Source: CBDCIS01 sp965217565 (lineage in GTDB: Bacteria > Chloroflexota > Dehalococcoidia > Lucifugimonadales > CATOSD01). From it: a stretch of 64,000 nucleotides of DNA. The translations under genes were made by a program, and so were the position numbers. The stretch lies in contig CBDCIS010000004.1 of NCBI GenBank assembly GCA_965217565.1, forward strand, positions 267,726 through 331,725, read 5' to 3'. Below the pieces are notes generated by a model. That model searched no databases, was not told the DNA's origin, and saw only the letters and a program-made list of their open reading frames with translations. The number at the start of each line of letters is the position of its first letter. The first letter of the stretch is position 1. Shown piece by piece: positions 18,274 to 27,783 of the stretch.

Positions 18274-19929
18274 CTAAAACGGCGACAGCTCCTCCTGCTC
18301 ACCGAACACTCCCCGGAACACGTCCGCTATCTCGCCCACCGTTGCATACGCCTCCACGCACTCCAGGATTGCGGGCACGGTGTTCTCCGAACCTCTGGCG
18401 GCGTCTTCGAGCCGCTTCAGCGTCGCGCTCACGATGGCGCCGTCTCGCTCCTTACGCACCCTGGTGAGTCGGGCAAGCTGCTTCTCGGTCTCCTCCGCCT
18501 GTATCGTCTGGAGCTTCTCGACCGGGGGCGTATCGGCCTGGTAGCGGTTCACCCCGACGACGATTCGCTCCTCCCGCTCAACCTCCTGTTGCCGCTTGAA
18601 CGCGCTCTCGTGAATCTCGCGAATTTGGTAGCCCTGATCCAGCGCCTCCAGCGCGCCGCCCATCTCGTCGATGTGTGCGATGTAGGCGAACGCCGCCTCT
18701 TCGAGCTGGTCGGTGAGGCTTTCAACGTAGTACGACCCCGCCAGCGGGTCCACGGTCTCCGATATTCCGATCTCGTGCGCCAGTATCTGCTGTGTGCGCA
18801 GCGAAAGCTGCACCGCTTCCTCCGTGGGCAGGGCGAGCGCCTCGTCGCGCGAGTTGACGTGCAGCGACTGCGTGCCGCCAAGTATCGCCGCGAGAGCCTG
18901 CATCGTCGTGCGTATGACATTGTTGTCCGGCTGCTGCGCGGTCAGCGTGACCCCCGCCGTCTGCGTGTGGAACCGCAGCATCCATGAGCGTGGGTTCTCC
19001 GCGCCGAACCGCTCCCGCGTTATCTTCGCCCACATGCGCCTGGCCGCCCTGAACTTGGCGACCTCCTCGAACAGGTTGCTTTGCGCCACGAAGAAGAACG
19101 AAAGCTGGCCCGCGAAGCTGTCTATGTCCATGCCGGAGTCCAGCGCGGCCTGCACGTAGGCGATGGCGTTCGAGAAGGTGAAGGCCAGCTCTTGCGCCGC
19201 CGTGGCGCCCGCTTCGCTCATGTGATAGCCGCTTATGCTGATGGTGTTCCAGCGCGGCGTCTCCCGCGCGCAATACTGGAACACGTCCGTCACCAACCGC
19301 ATCGAAGCCCTGGGAGGATAGATGTACGTTCCCCTGGCGATGTACTCCTTCAGGATGTCGTTCTGTATCGTGCCGTTCAGCTTTTCCGTAGAAACTCCCT
19401 GCTTCTTGCCCACCGCGGCGTACAGCGCGAGCAGTATCGACGCGGTGGAGTTTATCGTCATGGAGGTGCTCACCTTGTCCAGCGGGATGCCCTCGAACAG
19501 CACCTCCATGTCCGCGAGGCTCGAAATCGGCACGCCGGTTCGCCCAACCTCGCCCGCCGCCATCGGATGGTCGGAGTCGTATCCAATCTGCGTTGGCAGG
19601 TCGAACGCCACGCTCAGCCCGGTCTGGCCCTGCTCGAGCAGATAGCGGTAGCGGCGGTTGGACTCCTCCGGCGAGGCCAGCCCCGCGTACTGGCGCATCG
19701 TCCACAGACGCCCCCTGTACATGTTGGGCTGAACGCCGCGCGTGTAGGGGTATTCGCCGGGGTACCCCAGCTTTTCGTCGTAGCCGTGCCCGTTCAGATC
19801 TTCGGGAGTGTACAGCGGCTCGACGTCGATTCCCGACGCCGTCTCGAAGCGCGGCTGTCGCTCGCCGAAACGCCTCTTCAGAGGCTCCAGGGTATTCTCG
19901 CTCCACTGCCGCTTGGATTCGCTGGTCAT
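18274..19929 (-). CDS. Methylmalonyl-CoA mutase, large (catalytic) subunit
   Basis: 551 residues covering only the TIM-barrel substrate domain; the B12 domain is a separate gene at 16098-16508, the arrangement seen in archaea and several bacterial phyla. Visible marks include RTLWTMRQYAG-like LWTMRQYAGLAS near residue 80, GYDSDHPMAAGEVGRTGVP, DKVSTSMTINSTAS near 160 and MLRFHTQTAGVTLTAQQ near 340. ATG at 19929 is chosen because GAGGAG lies six bases upstream; ATG at 19947 has no ribosome site. First gene of the leftward propionate cluster. Confidence 0.93.
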   Translation of the reverse strand: MTSESKRQWSENTLEPLKRRFGERQPRFETASGIDVEPLYTPEDLNGHGYDEKLGYPGEYPYTRGVQPNMYRGRLWTMRQYAGLASPEESNRRYRYLLEQGQTGLSVAFDLPTQIGYDSDHPMAAGEVGRTGVPISSLADMEVLFEGIPLDKVSTSMTINSTASILLALYAAVGKKQGVSTEKLNGTIQNDILKEYIARGTYIYPPRASMRLVTDVFQYCARETPRWNTISISGYHMSEAGATAAQELAFTFSNAIAYVQAALDSGMDIDSFAGQLSFFFVAQSNLFEEVAKFRAARRMWAKITRERFGAENPRSWMLRFHTQTAGVTLTAQQPDNNVIRTTMQALAAILGGTQSLHVNSRDEALALPTEEAVQLSLRTQQILAHEIGISETVDPLAGSYYVESLTDQLEEAAFAYIAHIDEMGGALEALDQGYQIREIHESAFKRQQEVEREERIVVGVNRYQADTPPVEKLQTIQAEETEKQLARLTRVRKERDGAIVSATLKRLEDAARGSENTVPAILECVEAYATVGEIADVFRGVFGEQEELSPF

Positions 19930-20093
19930 GGGAGACTCCTCGATCAAGCTGTATCAATTCGGTAGCTGACCAAATGTGCGGAGGCTTTCTCGGACGCCCA
20001 CGTTATGGGATGCGCAACCGGAGCAGCCACAAGGAATTGCCACCGCAATTGTCTGGGGGCTCGTTTCGAGTGTAGTCAGTCGTTGCCCGCGTG

Positions 20094-20900
20094 TCAATTT
20101 CCGTCGCCGAACTCCGCCTGAACGGCGAGCAGCGCCCTCTCGAACGGAACCGCCCCGCCGGAGGAGCCGGCCCCTTCCTTGTACCCTCCGTAGATAGCAT
20201 GGCCAGCCAGAAGCCAGAAGCAATCGACAGCCGCGAACCCGGCGCCCGTCAGCCAAAGGAGCTGGTCGAACAGAGGCGAAGGCTGCTCCTCCGCGTCCGG
20301 AAAGCGGTAGTAGTTCCATTCCTCATCGACCAGCTTCTGGTAGAGCTCATCGGAGCCGCTTTTGGAACGAGACCGCTCTTGAGCGACCAGATCATAGACG
20401 TCCGCGTGGAACTGCCGGGCTTCGCGTCGCTGGGGATCGACTAGGTCCGCGATGAGTATCGCGCCTCGCTCCGACATGCCGCGAAACGCCGTCTCGAACA
20501 GCCGCCGCTTGCCCTCGCCCGGCAGGTGGTGCAGCGCCAGTGACGATACTACACAATCGGCGCCCTTCATCACCCCGTGCCACTCCGATGACGCCAGATC
20601 GAACGGTACGACGCTGGCGCGCGCGCCGAATCGCCGCAGCCGCCCCGAGGCTTCCTGCCGCATCGACTCCGAGCCGTCCAGCGCGACTACTCTTGCGTTC
20701 GGGAAGGCCTCCAGGATGGCTGCCGAGAGTATCCCCTCGCCGCAGCCCAACTCCACGACGCTGAACGCCTCCTCCGACGCGAACGGCATCAATGCTATCA
20801 GCGAGGCAAGCTGCTGCTCCCGCGCGGGCACGGCCACCGCCGCCAGCTCACGGTACAGCGATGAGTCCTCTTCCGACCAGTTGGACTGCTCCGCCGTCAT
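20094..20900 (-). CDS. Class I SAM-dependent methyltransferase
   Basis: 268 residues. The SAM site is FSVVELGCGEGILSAAIL (motif I near residue 50) followed by RVVALDGSESMRQEA with the acidic ribose-binding Asp; DCVVSSLALHHLPGEGK is motif IV. It is therefore a Rossmann-fold methyltransferase of the UbiE/small-molecule type. It overlaps the preceding methyltransferase gene by four bases (ATGA), a sign of translational coupling. Acceptor unknown; sequence around the active site does not allow a choice between small molecule and macromolecule. Confidence 0.88.
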   Translation of the reverse strand: MTAEQSNWSEEDSSLYRELAAVAVPAREQQLASLIALMPFASEEAFSVVELGCGEGILSAAILEAFPNARVVALDGSESMRQEASGRLRRFGARASVVPFDLASSEWHGVMKGADCVVSSLALHHLPGEGKRRLFETAFRGMSERGAILIADLVDPQRREARQFHADVYDLVAQERSRSKSGSDELYQKLVDEEWNYYRFPDAEEQPSPLFDQLLWLTGAGFAAVDCFWLLAGHAIYGGYKEGAGSSGGAVPFERALLAVQAEFGDGN

Positions 20901-21706
20901 TGTCCCGCTCCTGGGAGGCGCATACGTGAGACGAGCGCGGGTGGAATGTCAGTGAAGTTGGCCCACGAGATAGCCGTGCTGCCCAGGCCCGGCTGCTCAA
21001 AACAGGGTTCTTCGATGCCGTCCAGCACGAACCCCGCGTCGAAACAAACATTGTACAGCGTGCTGATGGCGCGGTGAAAGTAGTGCTGTGCCACCGGCTG
21101 GCCAATCATGGCCAACCCTCTGGCGGTGTAGCATTTCCTGTACTTCGCAACCTTGACCGAATACTCTGTAACCACGTCACCGTCCCTGTCTTCTACCTCG
21201 CCGACCATCGTCATGTCAGGAGAGTTGAAGCACGGGTGCTGGACTGAGAACACGAACCTGCCGCCAGCCTTCAGCAGTCGGCCAAGCGCGGAAACCAGCG
21301 GCCCCACACTCGCCATGTCCATGATCGCCATCGTGCACACCGCCGCTTCGAAGCGCCGCTCGCCCAGCGACGACAGCTCCGCCGCGTCCGTGGCATCCAT
21401 GACTCCGTATGTTATGCTATCCGTGTTCTCCGTCGTCCGCGCCCTCGCGTTTTCGATCATGCCCTCCGCTATGTCTATGGCGACGACTGTCGCACCCAAC
21501 TCGGCCATCTTGCGCGCGAACTGCCCATTGCCGCAAGCCACGTCCAGCACCCGATCGCCCTGCTTCAGGTCGAGCAGGCGCAACTGGCTCGGCTCGATGA
21601 GTTCCTTGTGAAAGTCGTTGCCCTCGCCCATCCTCTCGTTCCAGAAATCGGCGTTCGTGTGCCAGATGTCCTTAACCTGCTGGTTGAGTTCCTGGAACTC
21701 AGCCAC
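20897..21706 (-). CDS. Class I SAM-dependent methyltransferase
   Basis: About 269 residues from GTG at 21706, chosen because AGGAGG lies five bases before it; a longer frame opens at 21781. Motif I is RVLDVACGNGQFARKMAELGA and the ribose-binding acid is in VVAIDIAEGMIENA; FEAAVCTMAIMDM and RFVFSVQHPCF follow. These fit the methyltransferase-11 family. The start overlaps the end of the GNAT gene by eight bases and the stop overlaps the next methyltransferase, giving a tight three-gene operon. The two methyltransferases are not close copies of each other. Confidence 0.87.
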   Translation of the reverse strand: MAEFQELNQQVKDIWHTNADFWNERMGEGNDFHKELIEPSQLRLLDLKQGDRVLDVACGNGQFARKMAELGATVVAIDIAEGMIENARARTTENTDSITYGVMDATDAAELSSLGERRFEAAVCTMAIMDMASVGPLVSALGRLLKAGGRFVFSVQHPCFNSPDMTMVGEVEDRDGDVVTEYSVKVAKYRKCYTARGLAMIGQPVAQHYFHRAISTLYNVCFDAGFVLDGIEEPCFEQPGLGSTAISWANFTDIPPALVSRMRLPGAGQ

Positions 21707-22265
21707 GTCGTCCTCCTGCGCGCGAGTCCTGCCACCTACACGAGAGCATACTGTAGATAACCATGTCGAGGAAGCGGTCATAGAGCCAGTCCGACTGGCG
21801 GGTAGTGCCCTCCTGAGTAAATCCCAGACGTTCCGGGATCGCCCGGCTCCTTACGTTGTCGGTGTCCACGCGAATCACCACGCGGTTCAGCCCAAGCTCC
21901 CCAAAGGCATAGTCCAGCAGCGCGACGCAGGCCCGGGTTACCAGCCCCTTGCCCTGGCAGTCCTCGCTGACCCAGTAGCCTATCTCCGCGCTGCGGTTCA
22001 CCTGGTCGATGAAGTTTAGCCCAATGCCGCCCGATATTCGCCCCTTGTACCAGATGCCGAGCGCGAGCGTGGCATTGCGCGCGAACTCTTCGAGCGAGCT
22101 TCTGACGAAGGCCTTCTCGTCGTCCACCGTGGCCGTCCCGTCCAGCCAGGGCAGCCATTCGCGCAGGTACACTCGGTTGCGGTCCACCGCTGCGAACAGT
22201 TCCTCGGAGTGCCGCTCCTCCAGCAAGCGAAGCTCCGCGTCATCATCTATAATATGCCGAAACAT
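21699..22265 (-). CDS. GNAT N-acetyltransferase (RimJ/RimL type)
   Basis: 188 residues. The acetyl-CoA site is recognisable as EIGYWVSEDCQGKGLVTRAC near residue 95 (Q-x-x-G-x-G/A loop), followed by GLNRVVIRVDTDNVRSRAIPERLGF, the classic last helix of RimL-like acetyltransferases. The N-terminus (ELRLLEERHSEELFAAVDRNRVYLREWLPW) is also typical. It acetylates an amino group of a protein N-terminus, antibiotic or metabolite. First gene of the operon with two methyltransferases. Confidence 0.9.
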   Translation of the reverse strand: MFRHIIDDDAELRLLEERHSEELFAAVDRNRVYLREWLPWLDGTATVDDEKAFVRSSLEEFARNATLALGIWYKGRISGGIGLNFIDQVNRSAEIGYWVSEDCQGKGLVTRACVALLDYAFGELGLNRVVIRVDTDNVRSRAIPERLGFTQEGTTRQSDWLYDRFLDMVIYSMLSCRWQDSRAGGRRG

Positions 22266-22460
22266 AGCACAAGTTCTTTCAAGTTCCAGGACTGTCGCAA
22301 ACCGTGTACGCTCAGAAAGTAGTTGGAAAAGAGGCGAAGCGCCCCTTAGAATTGGAGTTGTACAAGAACCAGTTCAAAGGAGTATCTGAGCCTTGTACAT
22401 CATAAAGCCTGCCGCCCAGCCCGTCGAGTCCCACCCCGATGCGCAACCTGTGTCGACTAG

Positions 22461-23272
22461 GGCCTGTTCACACTAACGCAACGCATCGAAGATGAGCGCA
22501 AACAGGATGAACCCAAGGAAGAGAGCGTCCAGCTTCTCAAAGCGAGAGAAGATGCGCCGAAAGCCCTTCAACCGTCGAAACAACCGCTCGATTTCGTTCC
22601 GACGCTTGTACATCTCCCGGTCGTACTGCCAAGGGTCAACCCTCGTGCTCAGGGGCGGAACTATCGGGGTGAACCCCAGGGCCAACGCCAGTTGGCGGGT
22701 CTCATTCCCCTCGTATGCCCGGTCCATTAACAGGAACGGGTTCTGGTCCTGTGTTCCGAGGCGCTTTAGCAGCTTTCGCCCCTCCGGCGCATCGTGGGCC
22801 TGTCCGGGAGAAAGGGAGAACGTCACGGCTGTTCTAGCATCCGCGGCAACCATATGAATCTTGGTGGTCCAGCCGCCACGGGACTTGCCGATGGACTGGG
22901 GTCCGTTTTTTTTAACGCACCGGTTCCATCGGGATGGACCTTGACTATGGTACTGTCCATGGAAACCGCTTCTATCTTGATACGCACTATGTGCTCTCGT
23001 TGAAGATACTCGAAAACCCGGTCGAGCACACCGTTCTTGGACCACCGGTTCATCCGGGTGTAGACGGTGTGCCAGTTGCCAAATCGAGGCGGCAATCCCC
23101 GCCATTTGCAGCCTTGCTCGGCGACATAGAGGATAGCGTTGAGTACTTGCAGGTTCGACAGGCTGACGTTGCCACGCTGAACGGGAAGGATCGGCGCAAT
23201 TCGTTGGTACTGAACTTCGGTGATTTCCATTCTCGGATTGTAACATAATTTGGCTATTAGTGTGAACAGACC
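22461..23272 (-). mobile_element. IS5-family insertion sequence (812 bp)
   Basis: Terminal repeats GGCCTGTTCACACTAA (left) and its near-complement TTAGTGTGAACAGACC (right) enclose one transposase gene. The four bases CTAG occur on both flanks (22457-22460 and 23273-23276) and look like the target duplication. Size and organisation fit the IS427-like group of IS5. Confidence 0.85.
22473..23230 (-). CDS. IS5-family transposase with frameshift at an A-run
   Basis: Two frames make one protein. The first starts at 23230 (MEITEVQYQRIAPILP) and includes the first catalytic region MDSTIVKVHPDGTGA. The second frame continues as SIGKSRGGWTTKIHMVAADA, then LLMDRAYEGNETRQ with the second Asp and RRNEIERLFRRLKGFRRI with the Glu. 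The switch lies at a run of eight A on the coding strand (T at 22906-22913), a standard site for programmed frameshifting in IS427-like elements, so the gene is probably functional. About 250 residues in total. Confidence 0.85.
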
Positions 23273-23299
23273 CTAGTCGTTCAGATGCCCCTATGGGGA

Positions 23300-23387
23300 T
23301 CCTTGCGGCTGCCTGCGTCGGTCATCATACCCAGGCGCCCACGAGGGACACCCCTACGAATTGGGCATCTGTTAGATTGGTACATGT
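23300..23387 (+). repeat. Dispersed intergenic repeat, copy B
   Basis: Same family as 990-1080 and 51723-51820. It contains CGTCGGTCATCATACCCAGG and then a CCCACGAGGGACACCCCTACG block. It lies between the IS5-family element and the cupin gene and may contribute promoter or leader sequence to the latter. Confidence 0.75.
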
Positions 23388-23442
23388 TATTTCTGGATGC
23401 GTTCGCTTCACTAAACGCGGCGGGAATGATATACTTTCTCAC

Positions 23443-23847
23443 GTGGGTACTCAACTGGATGCTGAATGCAAAGTCGTGCGCGCCAACGAGCTTGAAGTAG
23501 AGGTCTCTTCGGGCGCTATGACTCGCCTTGCCGGGGTGTCCCAGACGTTGGTTGGGACGGAGGGTATACACCTGGCAATAGCCACTATACCCCCGGCGTG
23601 CGCGTCCAGCCCACACTATCACGTCAACTGCGAATCCGCGATCTACGTCGTGAACGGCAACGGCCGCTTTCTTACGGGAAAGAAGCTCGAAACCACGTTA
23701 TTCATCGGACCTGGCGATTTCATCTACGTTCCGCCGAACTCCGTCCACCAACCGGTCAACGACAGCCAGTCCGATCCCATGGAGTTGATTGTAGCCCGCA
23801 ATGCGCCCGTGGAAATCGTCGTAGAACACGACCCCAGAAAGCGTTAG
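23443..23847 (+). CDS. Cupin-domain protein
   Basis: About 134 residues of a single conserved beta-barrel. Motif 1 is PHYHVNCESAIYVVNGNGRFLTG, with two His and a Glu as metal ligands; motif 2 is GDFIYVPPNSVHQPVN with the last His. Small cupins of this kind bind a metal and act as isomerases, dioxygenases or sensors. The start is uncertain: the frame opens at 23293 inside a dispersed repeat, GTG at 23443 gives a protein of the expected size but has no clear ribosome site, and ATG at 23518 is also possible. The tRNA gene follows after 38 bases. Confidence 0.78.
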   Translation: MGTQLDAECKVVRANELEVEVSSGAMTRLAGVSQTLVGTEGIHLAIATIPPACASSPHYHVNCESAIYVVNGNGRFLTGKKLETTLFIGPGDFIYVPPNSVHQPVNDSQSDPMELIVARNAPVEIVVEHDPRKR

Positions 23848-23885
23848 CCCCCTACCTCAAAGGGTCAGCCCCACACCTCAATAGA

Positions 23886-23962
23886 GGGCCATTAGCTCAG
23901 ACGGTTAGAGCGCAGTCCTGATAAGACTGAGGTCCCTGGTTCGAGTCCAGGATGGCCCACCA
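23886..23962 (+). tRNA. tRNA-Ile (anticodon GAT)
   Basis: 77 nt including an encoded CCA. Acceptor arms GGGCCAT and ATGGCCC pair perfectly; D arm GCTC/GAGC, anticodon stem CAGTC/GACTG with loop CTGATAA (anticodon GAT), variable AGGTC, T arm CCTGG/CCAGG with TTCGAGT loop. No intron. It is a stand-alone gene, not in an rRNA spacer. Confidence 0.96.
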
Positions 23963-24051
23963 AACTGGACGATAGACAGAACCATTTTCGAGATGAGGAT
24001 GGGACTGTAAGCCTATCAACGCCCTCGCGCCTGCCAGTATGGTGCGGCAGA

Positions 24052-26476
24052 TTAGGGGAGCACAAGTGGCCGGTGACCTTGATCCCCCCGATCAACCCTC
24101 TCACAGCTCTTCCCTGATTCGCTCTTCGGCATCCTGTATCCGATGCGAGGCTTGTTGAAAATATAGGTGGGACTGTCCGCGTCGTCGCCCAGCTTGCGCC
24201 GAATGTTCTTGATCGCGGTCCTAATCGGCCCGGAGTGCCCGGCGTGTCCCAAGCCCCACACCCGTTGCAGCAGATGCTCGTTGCCCAGCACCCGCCCGGC
24301 GTGGACCGAGAGCTCGAAGAGCAGCCGGTACTCGATGTCGGTCAGCGGGACCGGACGGCCGGCGAGAGACACAGTGCGCTCGGCGTAGTCGGTGGTTAGG
24401 TCCCCCGACCGATAGGGCTCCGACGGCGCGACCGATTCGGGGGCGGCCCCCCGTTTCAGGGCTGTGTTGATTCTCGCCACGAGCTCTGTCGGCGAGAACG
24501 GCTTGACGATATAGTCGACGGCCCCCGCCTCCAGGGCCGGCGCGATGATCTGGTCCCTGCCGTAGGCGGACAGGAAGATCACCGGCACGTCGGAGAGCTC
24601 GGGGACGGTCTTCATCAGCTCGATGCCGTCGACGCCCGGCAGCACCAAGTGAGGCTTCTCCTCTTCCACGAGGCGGCCCACCTGCTCCGGGTCGCCCGTG
24701 ACGATAGGCGAGTGTCCCGCATCGGAGAGAGCGTCGCGGACGTACCTGAGCGTCTGCGGGTCGTTGTCCACCGCGAGAACGCGGGTACGGTTCCGGCCCG
24801 ACCGGCGCGAGCCCGCGGAGCTCCGAGACGATTGGGACGGATCGACGGCTTGGACCTCGACGACCGCTGGAAGCGTGAAGGTAAACCGGGCCCTGAGCCC
24901 CGGACCGTCGCTCTCGGCCCAGATGCGGCCCCCGTGGGCCTCCACTATCCCCTTGCAGATGGAGAGCCCCAGGCCCGACCCGACAAGGTCCCTTTCCAGG
25001 TCGTCGCCGTCGGTCCGTGAGAACTTCCTGAACAGGGTCGACAGTAGGTCGGCGGACAGCCCCCTGCCGTTGTCGGCCACGGAGAACGCAACATGGACTC
25101 GCTCCAATGCGGCGGTCACCCTGATGACAGACGACTCCGGGGAGTGCCTGGCCGCGTTGGACAGCAGGTTGCCCAGCACCTGGACGATGCGCCGCCGGTC
25201 GGCCATGACTTGTGGCAGGTCCGGCTCAAGGTCGATCTGGATGTTGTTCCTGCCCCCTCCGCTCAGGAACGTATTCCTAGCCTGGTCAACGAGGACGCTC
25301 GGCTCCGACGGCGCCGGGGCCACCGACAGGGCGCCCGTCTCGATGCGGGCCATGTCGAGCAGGTCGGTGATCAGCTCGCTCATGTGGTCGGCCTGCTGTT
25401 CTATGATCCGGAAGAACAGGTCCATCTCGGCCTGGTCCAGCGAGGCCCCCGACCCGATCAGGGTGGCTGCGGAACCTTTGATGGAGCTGAGAGGGGCACG
25501 CAGCTCGTGGCTCACCATGCCGAGGAACTCGACCCGCAGCCGCTCCAGCTCTTCCAGGGCGGTCATGTCCTGTAGGGTCACGACGACCGACTCCAGCTCG
25601 CCCTCTTCCGAGCGGATGGGCGTGGCGTTCATCATGACGGTTACGCTGCGTCCATCTGGGACCTGGAAGACGACCTCCTCGGCGCGCACCGTCTCGCCCG
25701 CGCTCAGCGCTTGGGCCAACGTAAGCTCTTGGAGGGAGACCTCTCTCCCATCGGTGCGTCGGAGGGTTAGGACCTCGAGGAGCTGCTCGACGGGGTGGTC
25801 GGGCGTCCGCAAGGCCTCGAGAATCCTCTCCGCCTCCAGGTTGAATGACACCACGTCCGCACTCGTGGCGTCGAAAACCGCTACCCCAACCGGTGAGGTG
25901 TCTATCAACGCCTCAAGGTCCGCCCTGGCCCGCTGCTCGTCCCGGTGCCTGCGGGCGTTGGCGATCACCAGCACCGCCTGAGAGGCGAACATGACCAGTG
26001 TCTCTTCGTCCTCGGAGCTGAACTCCAGGCCGGGCTCTCTCTTCGCCACGTGGATGTTGCCCACGCTCCCCCCGGTGGCGGATGGGGGCTGCAATGAAGG
26101 AACTGACCGGCGCAGGAGGGACGAACTCGGGAAGCCCCATTGACCTGGCGTGGTCCGCAAAGTCCCGGACTCGAAGTGGTCCCGAAAGGCCGCTGAAGTA
26201 CTCGAAGAACCTCGGCCCCTCCGGCATCTCCCACAGCAGTTGGGCATCGCCAGGCGTCATGCCGGATACGCAATAGTCCTCCACCTGCCCCGACTGGTCG
26301 ACGGTGGTAATCAGTGCGTAGCTGGCGTCCGTCAGAGACCGGGCGCTGTCCAGTACCCCCTGAAGCACCGCGTCAAGGTCGAGGCTCTCGTTGATGTGCA
26401 GACTGGCCTCGCTCAGACGGGTCAGGCGTTCCCGCAGGGCCTGATTCTCTCGCTCAATCTCATCGAGGTCCTTCAT
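24052..26476 (-). pseudogene. Sensor kinase fused to receiver and winged-helix domains, frameshifted
   Basis: Read leftward the order is coiled coil, GAF, PAS, HisKA, HATPase, receiver and OmpR-type winged helix: a one-protein two-component system. The His box is MVSHELRAPLSSIKG, the N box NLLSNAARHS, the G boxes NGRGLS and GSGLGLSI; the DNA-binding domain starts at TDYAERTVSLAGRPVPLTDIEYRLL. Two faults are visible. A six-C run at 26068-26073 shifts the frame inside GAF (SFIAAPIRHRG must continue as GSVGNIHVAK). In the receiver, KPHLVL is followed at once by PGVDGIELM, so the strand carrying the phospho-accepting Asp is missing, while the DND acidic pocket and the VKPF lysine remain. Start taken at ATG 26476. 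It may be inactive, or the frameshift may be a sequence error. Confidence 0.82.
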
Positions 26477-26488
26477 TTTTCCACCCAC

Positions 26489-26769
26489 TATCCAGACTCG
26501 AGGCCTTCCCCTATACCCAGGGGGCGGAGCCGGACGGGTGCGGAGCCGCGTTCCGAGCCGAATCGTCCCATTTTTCGCCCGATTCTAGCGGATTGGCGCA
26601 AAACACACAATAACTACACGTATAAATGGCTTGTCGGACACAGCAATTGGTTCTCGACAGTGGTAAACTTCAAAGCTGTGCGTCCACGGCGAAGAGCCGG
26701 CGGCGCATGGCATTCGACGGGTCGATGAGTAGCGCAATAGAAAGAGTGGTACATCGGGAGGGCTGCGGC
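26489..26769. other. Divergent intergenic region
   Basis: About 280 bases between the leftward sensor-kinase gene and the rightward small gene at 26770. It must hold the promoters of both, but I see no convincing -10/-35 pair or operator. GGAGGG at 26758-26763 is the ribosome site of the rightward gene. Confidence 0.4.
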
Positions 26770-27081
26770 ATGGCGCGGCAGCGCACGCGCCACAGCAGAA
26801 TCACCTACGCCTTTCCCGACGACTTCGCCCAGCGCCTGGAGCGGTTCAAGGAGGAGTCAGGTCTGTCGTGGGCGGAGTTGTCTCGCCGCCTCGGCGGCCA
26901 TCCCCTCGCAGTGAGACGGTGGAGACTTGCCGGCGTGCAACCCAACTTCCGCCATCTGATGGCGCTACTCGACCTGACCGACAAGTCTCGACCTGGGCGA
27001 GACGCGCGAAGCGAGACGGACAACTCGACCAAGGCCCGCTCAGTTCGCGAAACCATGAAAGTTGAAGAAGGACAGCCGTGA
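26770..27081 (+). CDS. Small putative helix-turn-helix regulator
   Basis: 103 residues. The middle (FAQRLERFKEESGLSWAELSRRLGGHPLAVRRWRLAGVQPN) resembles a short Cro/XRE-type helix-turn-helix: an ELSRRLG helix, a turn and a recognition-like helix VRRWR. The C-terminus is charged and probably disordered. ATG at 26770 is backed by GGAGGG six bases upstream. Its stop overlaps the GTG start of the large secreted protein (GTGA at 27078-27081), so the two are translationally coupled and the regulator may control the surface protein. The family is not certain. Confidence 0.65.
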   Translation: MARQRTRHSRITYAFPDDFAQRLERFKEESGLSWAELSRRLGGHPLAVRRWRLAGVQPNFRHLMALLDLTDKSRPGRDARSETDNSTKARSVRETMKVEEGQP

Positions 27082-27780
27082 AACCACCGTTTCTCTCACC
27101 AGGCAGATTTCCTTGGGGCCTGATCCTGTCGATGGCCCTGGTCGCCGCGGCGGTGATCTTTGGGGAACCGGCGCCAGGCCCGGTGTATGCCCAGGAAACG
27201 CCGACGTTCACGGCCAGTTGGTCGTCAAACTCGTTAGCCGAGGGCGGGTCCAGCACCCTCACGATCCGCAACACCAACAGCAACGCTACTGTCGGGGACT
27301 CCGACTGGATCGTGGTCACTCTGCACGTGGGCCGCAACGAGAGCACGGCGGACCCCGATGATATCCAGGTGCGGGACCACTCGTCGAATGTCCTGCGGCC
27401 GCACCGGATGTCGCCGAACATTCACCATGACGGCGGTTGGCTCTACCTGAATGGCCCCGTCGACTACGGGGATGCGAAGACGAACGCGATGACGGTGCAG
27501 GCGTTCAACGACAACGACGGGACCGAGCGACTGTCCACTTGGGTGTACGTGAACGGATACCTGGCGGGCTCGCAGGTACTGAACATTACGTCCTCAGGCG
27601 GCCCCACGCTGCAAGCCTCCACCGTCGGGTTCGGGGCATCCTCCTACACCGCCACCGAGGGCGGGAGCGGCGCGACCGTCACCGTCAACCTGGACCAGGC
27701 CCCGGGAGTGCCAGTGACGGTACCCATCACACGTTCCAACCAGGGCAACGCCACGGACGCGGACTACTCCGGCGTTCCAC
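27078..27780 (+). pseudogene. Large Calx-beta surface protein, 5' part
   Basis: Starts GTG with a clear Sec signal peptide: a basic N-terminus, hydrophobic ILSMALVAAAVIFG and cleavage near VYAQE. After a first beta domain of about 140 residues comes a Calx-beta-type unit (STVGFGASSYTATEGGSGATVTVNL). The frame is broken at 27780 by insertion of an IS5-family element; the rest of the gene resumes at 29565. If both insertion sequences and one 3-bp target copy are removed, the joint reads GVPLSVTFGAN, a normal Calx-beta sequence, proving that the two parts were one gene. Confidence 0.85.
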
Positions 27781-27783
27781 TAA

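Noticed and set aside
17611..18987. 458-residue plus-strand frame
   Set aside because: It lies opposite the acyl-CoA dehydrogenase and mutase genes and has no recognisable motif.
22266..22460. A small gene before the IS5-family element
   Set aside because: No frame of reasonable length with a ribosome site or motif was found in these 195 bases.
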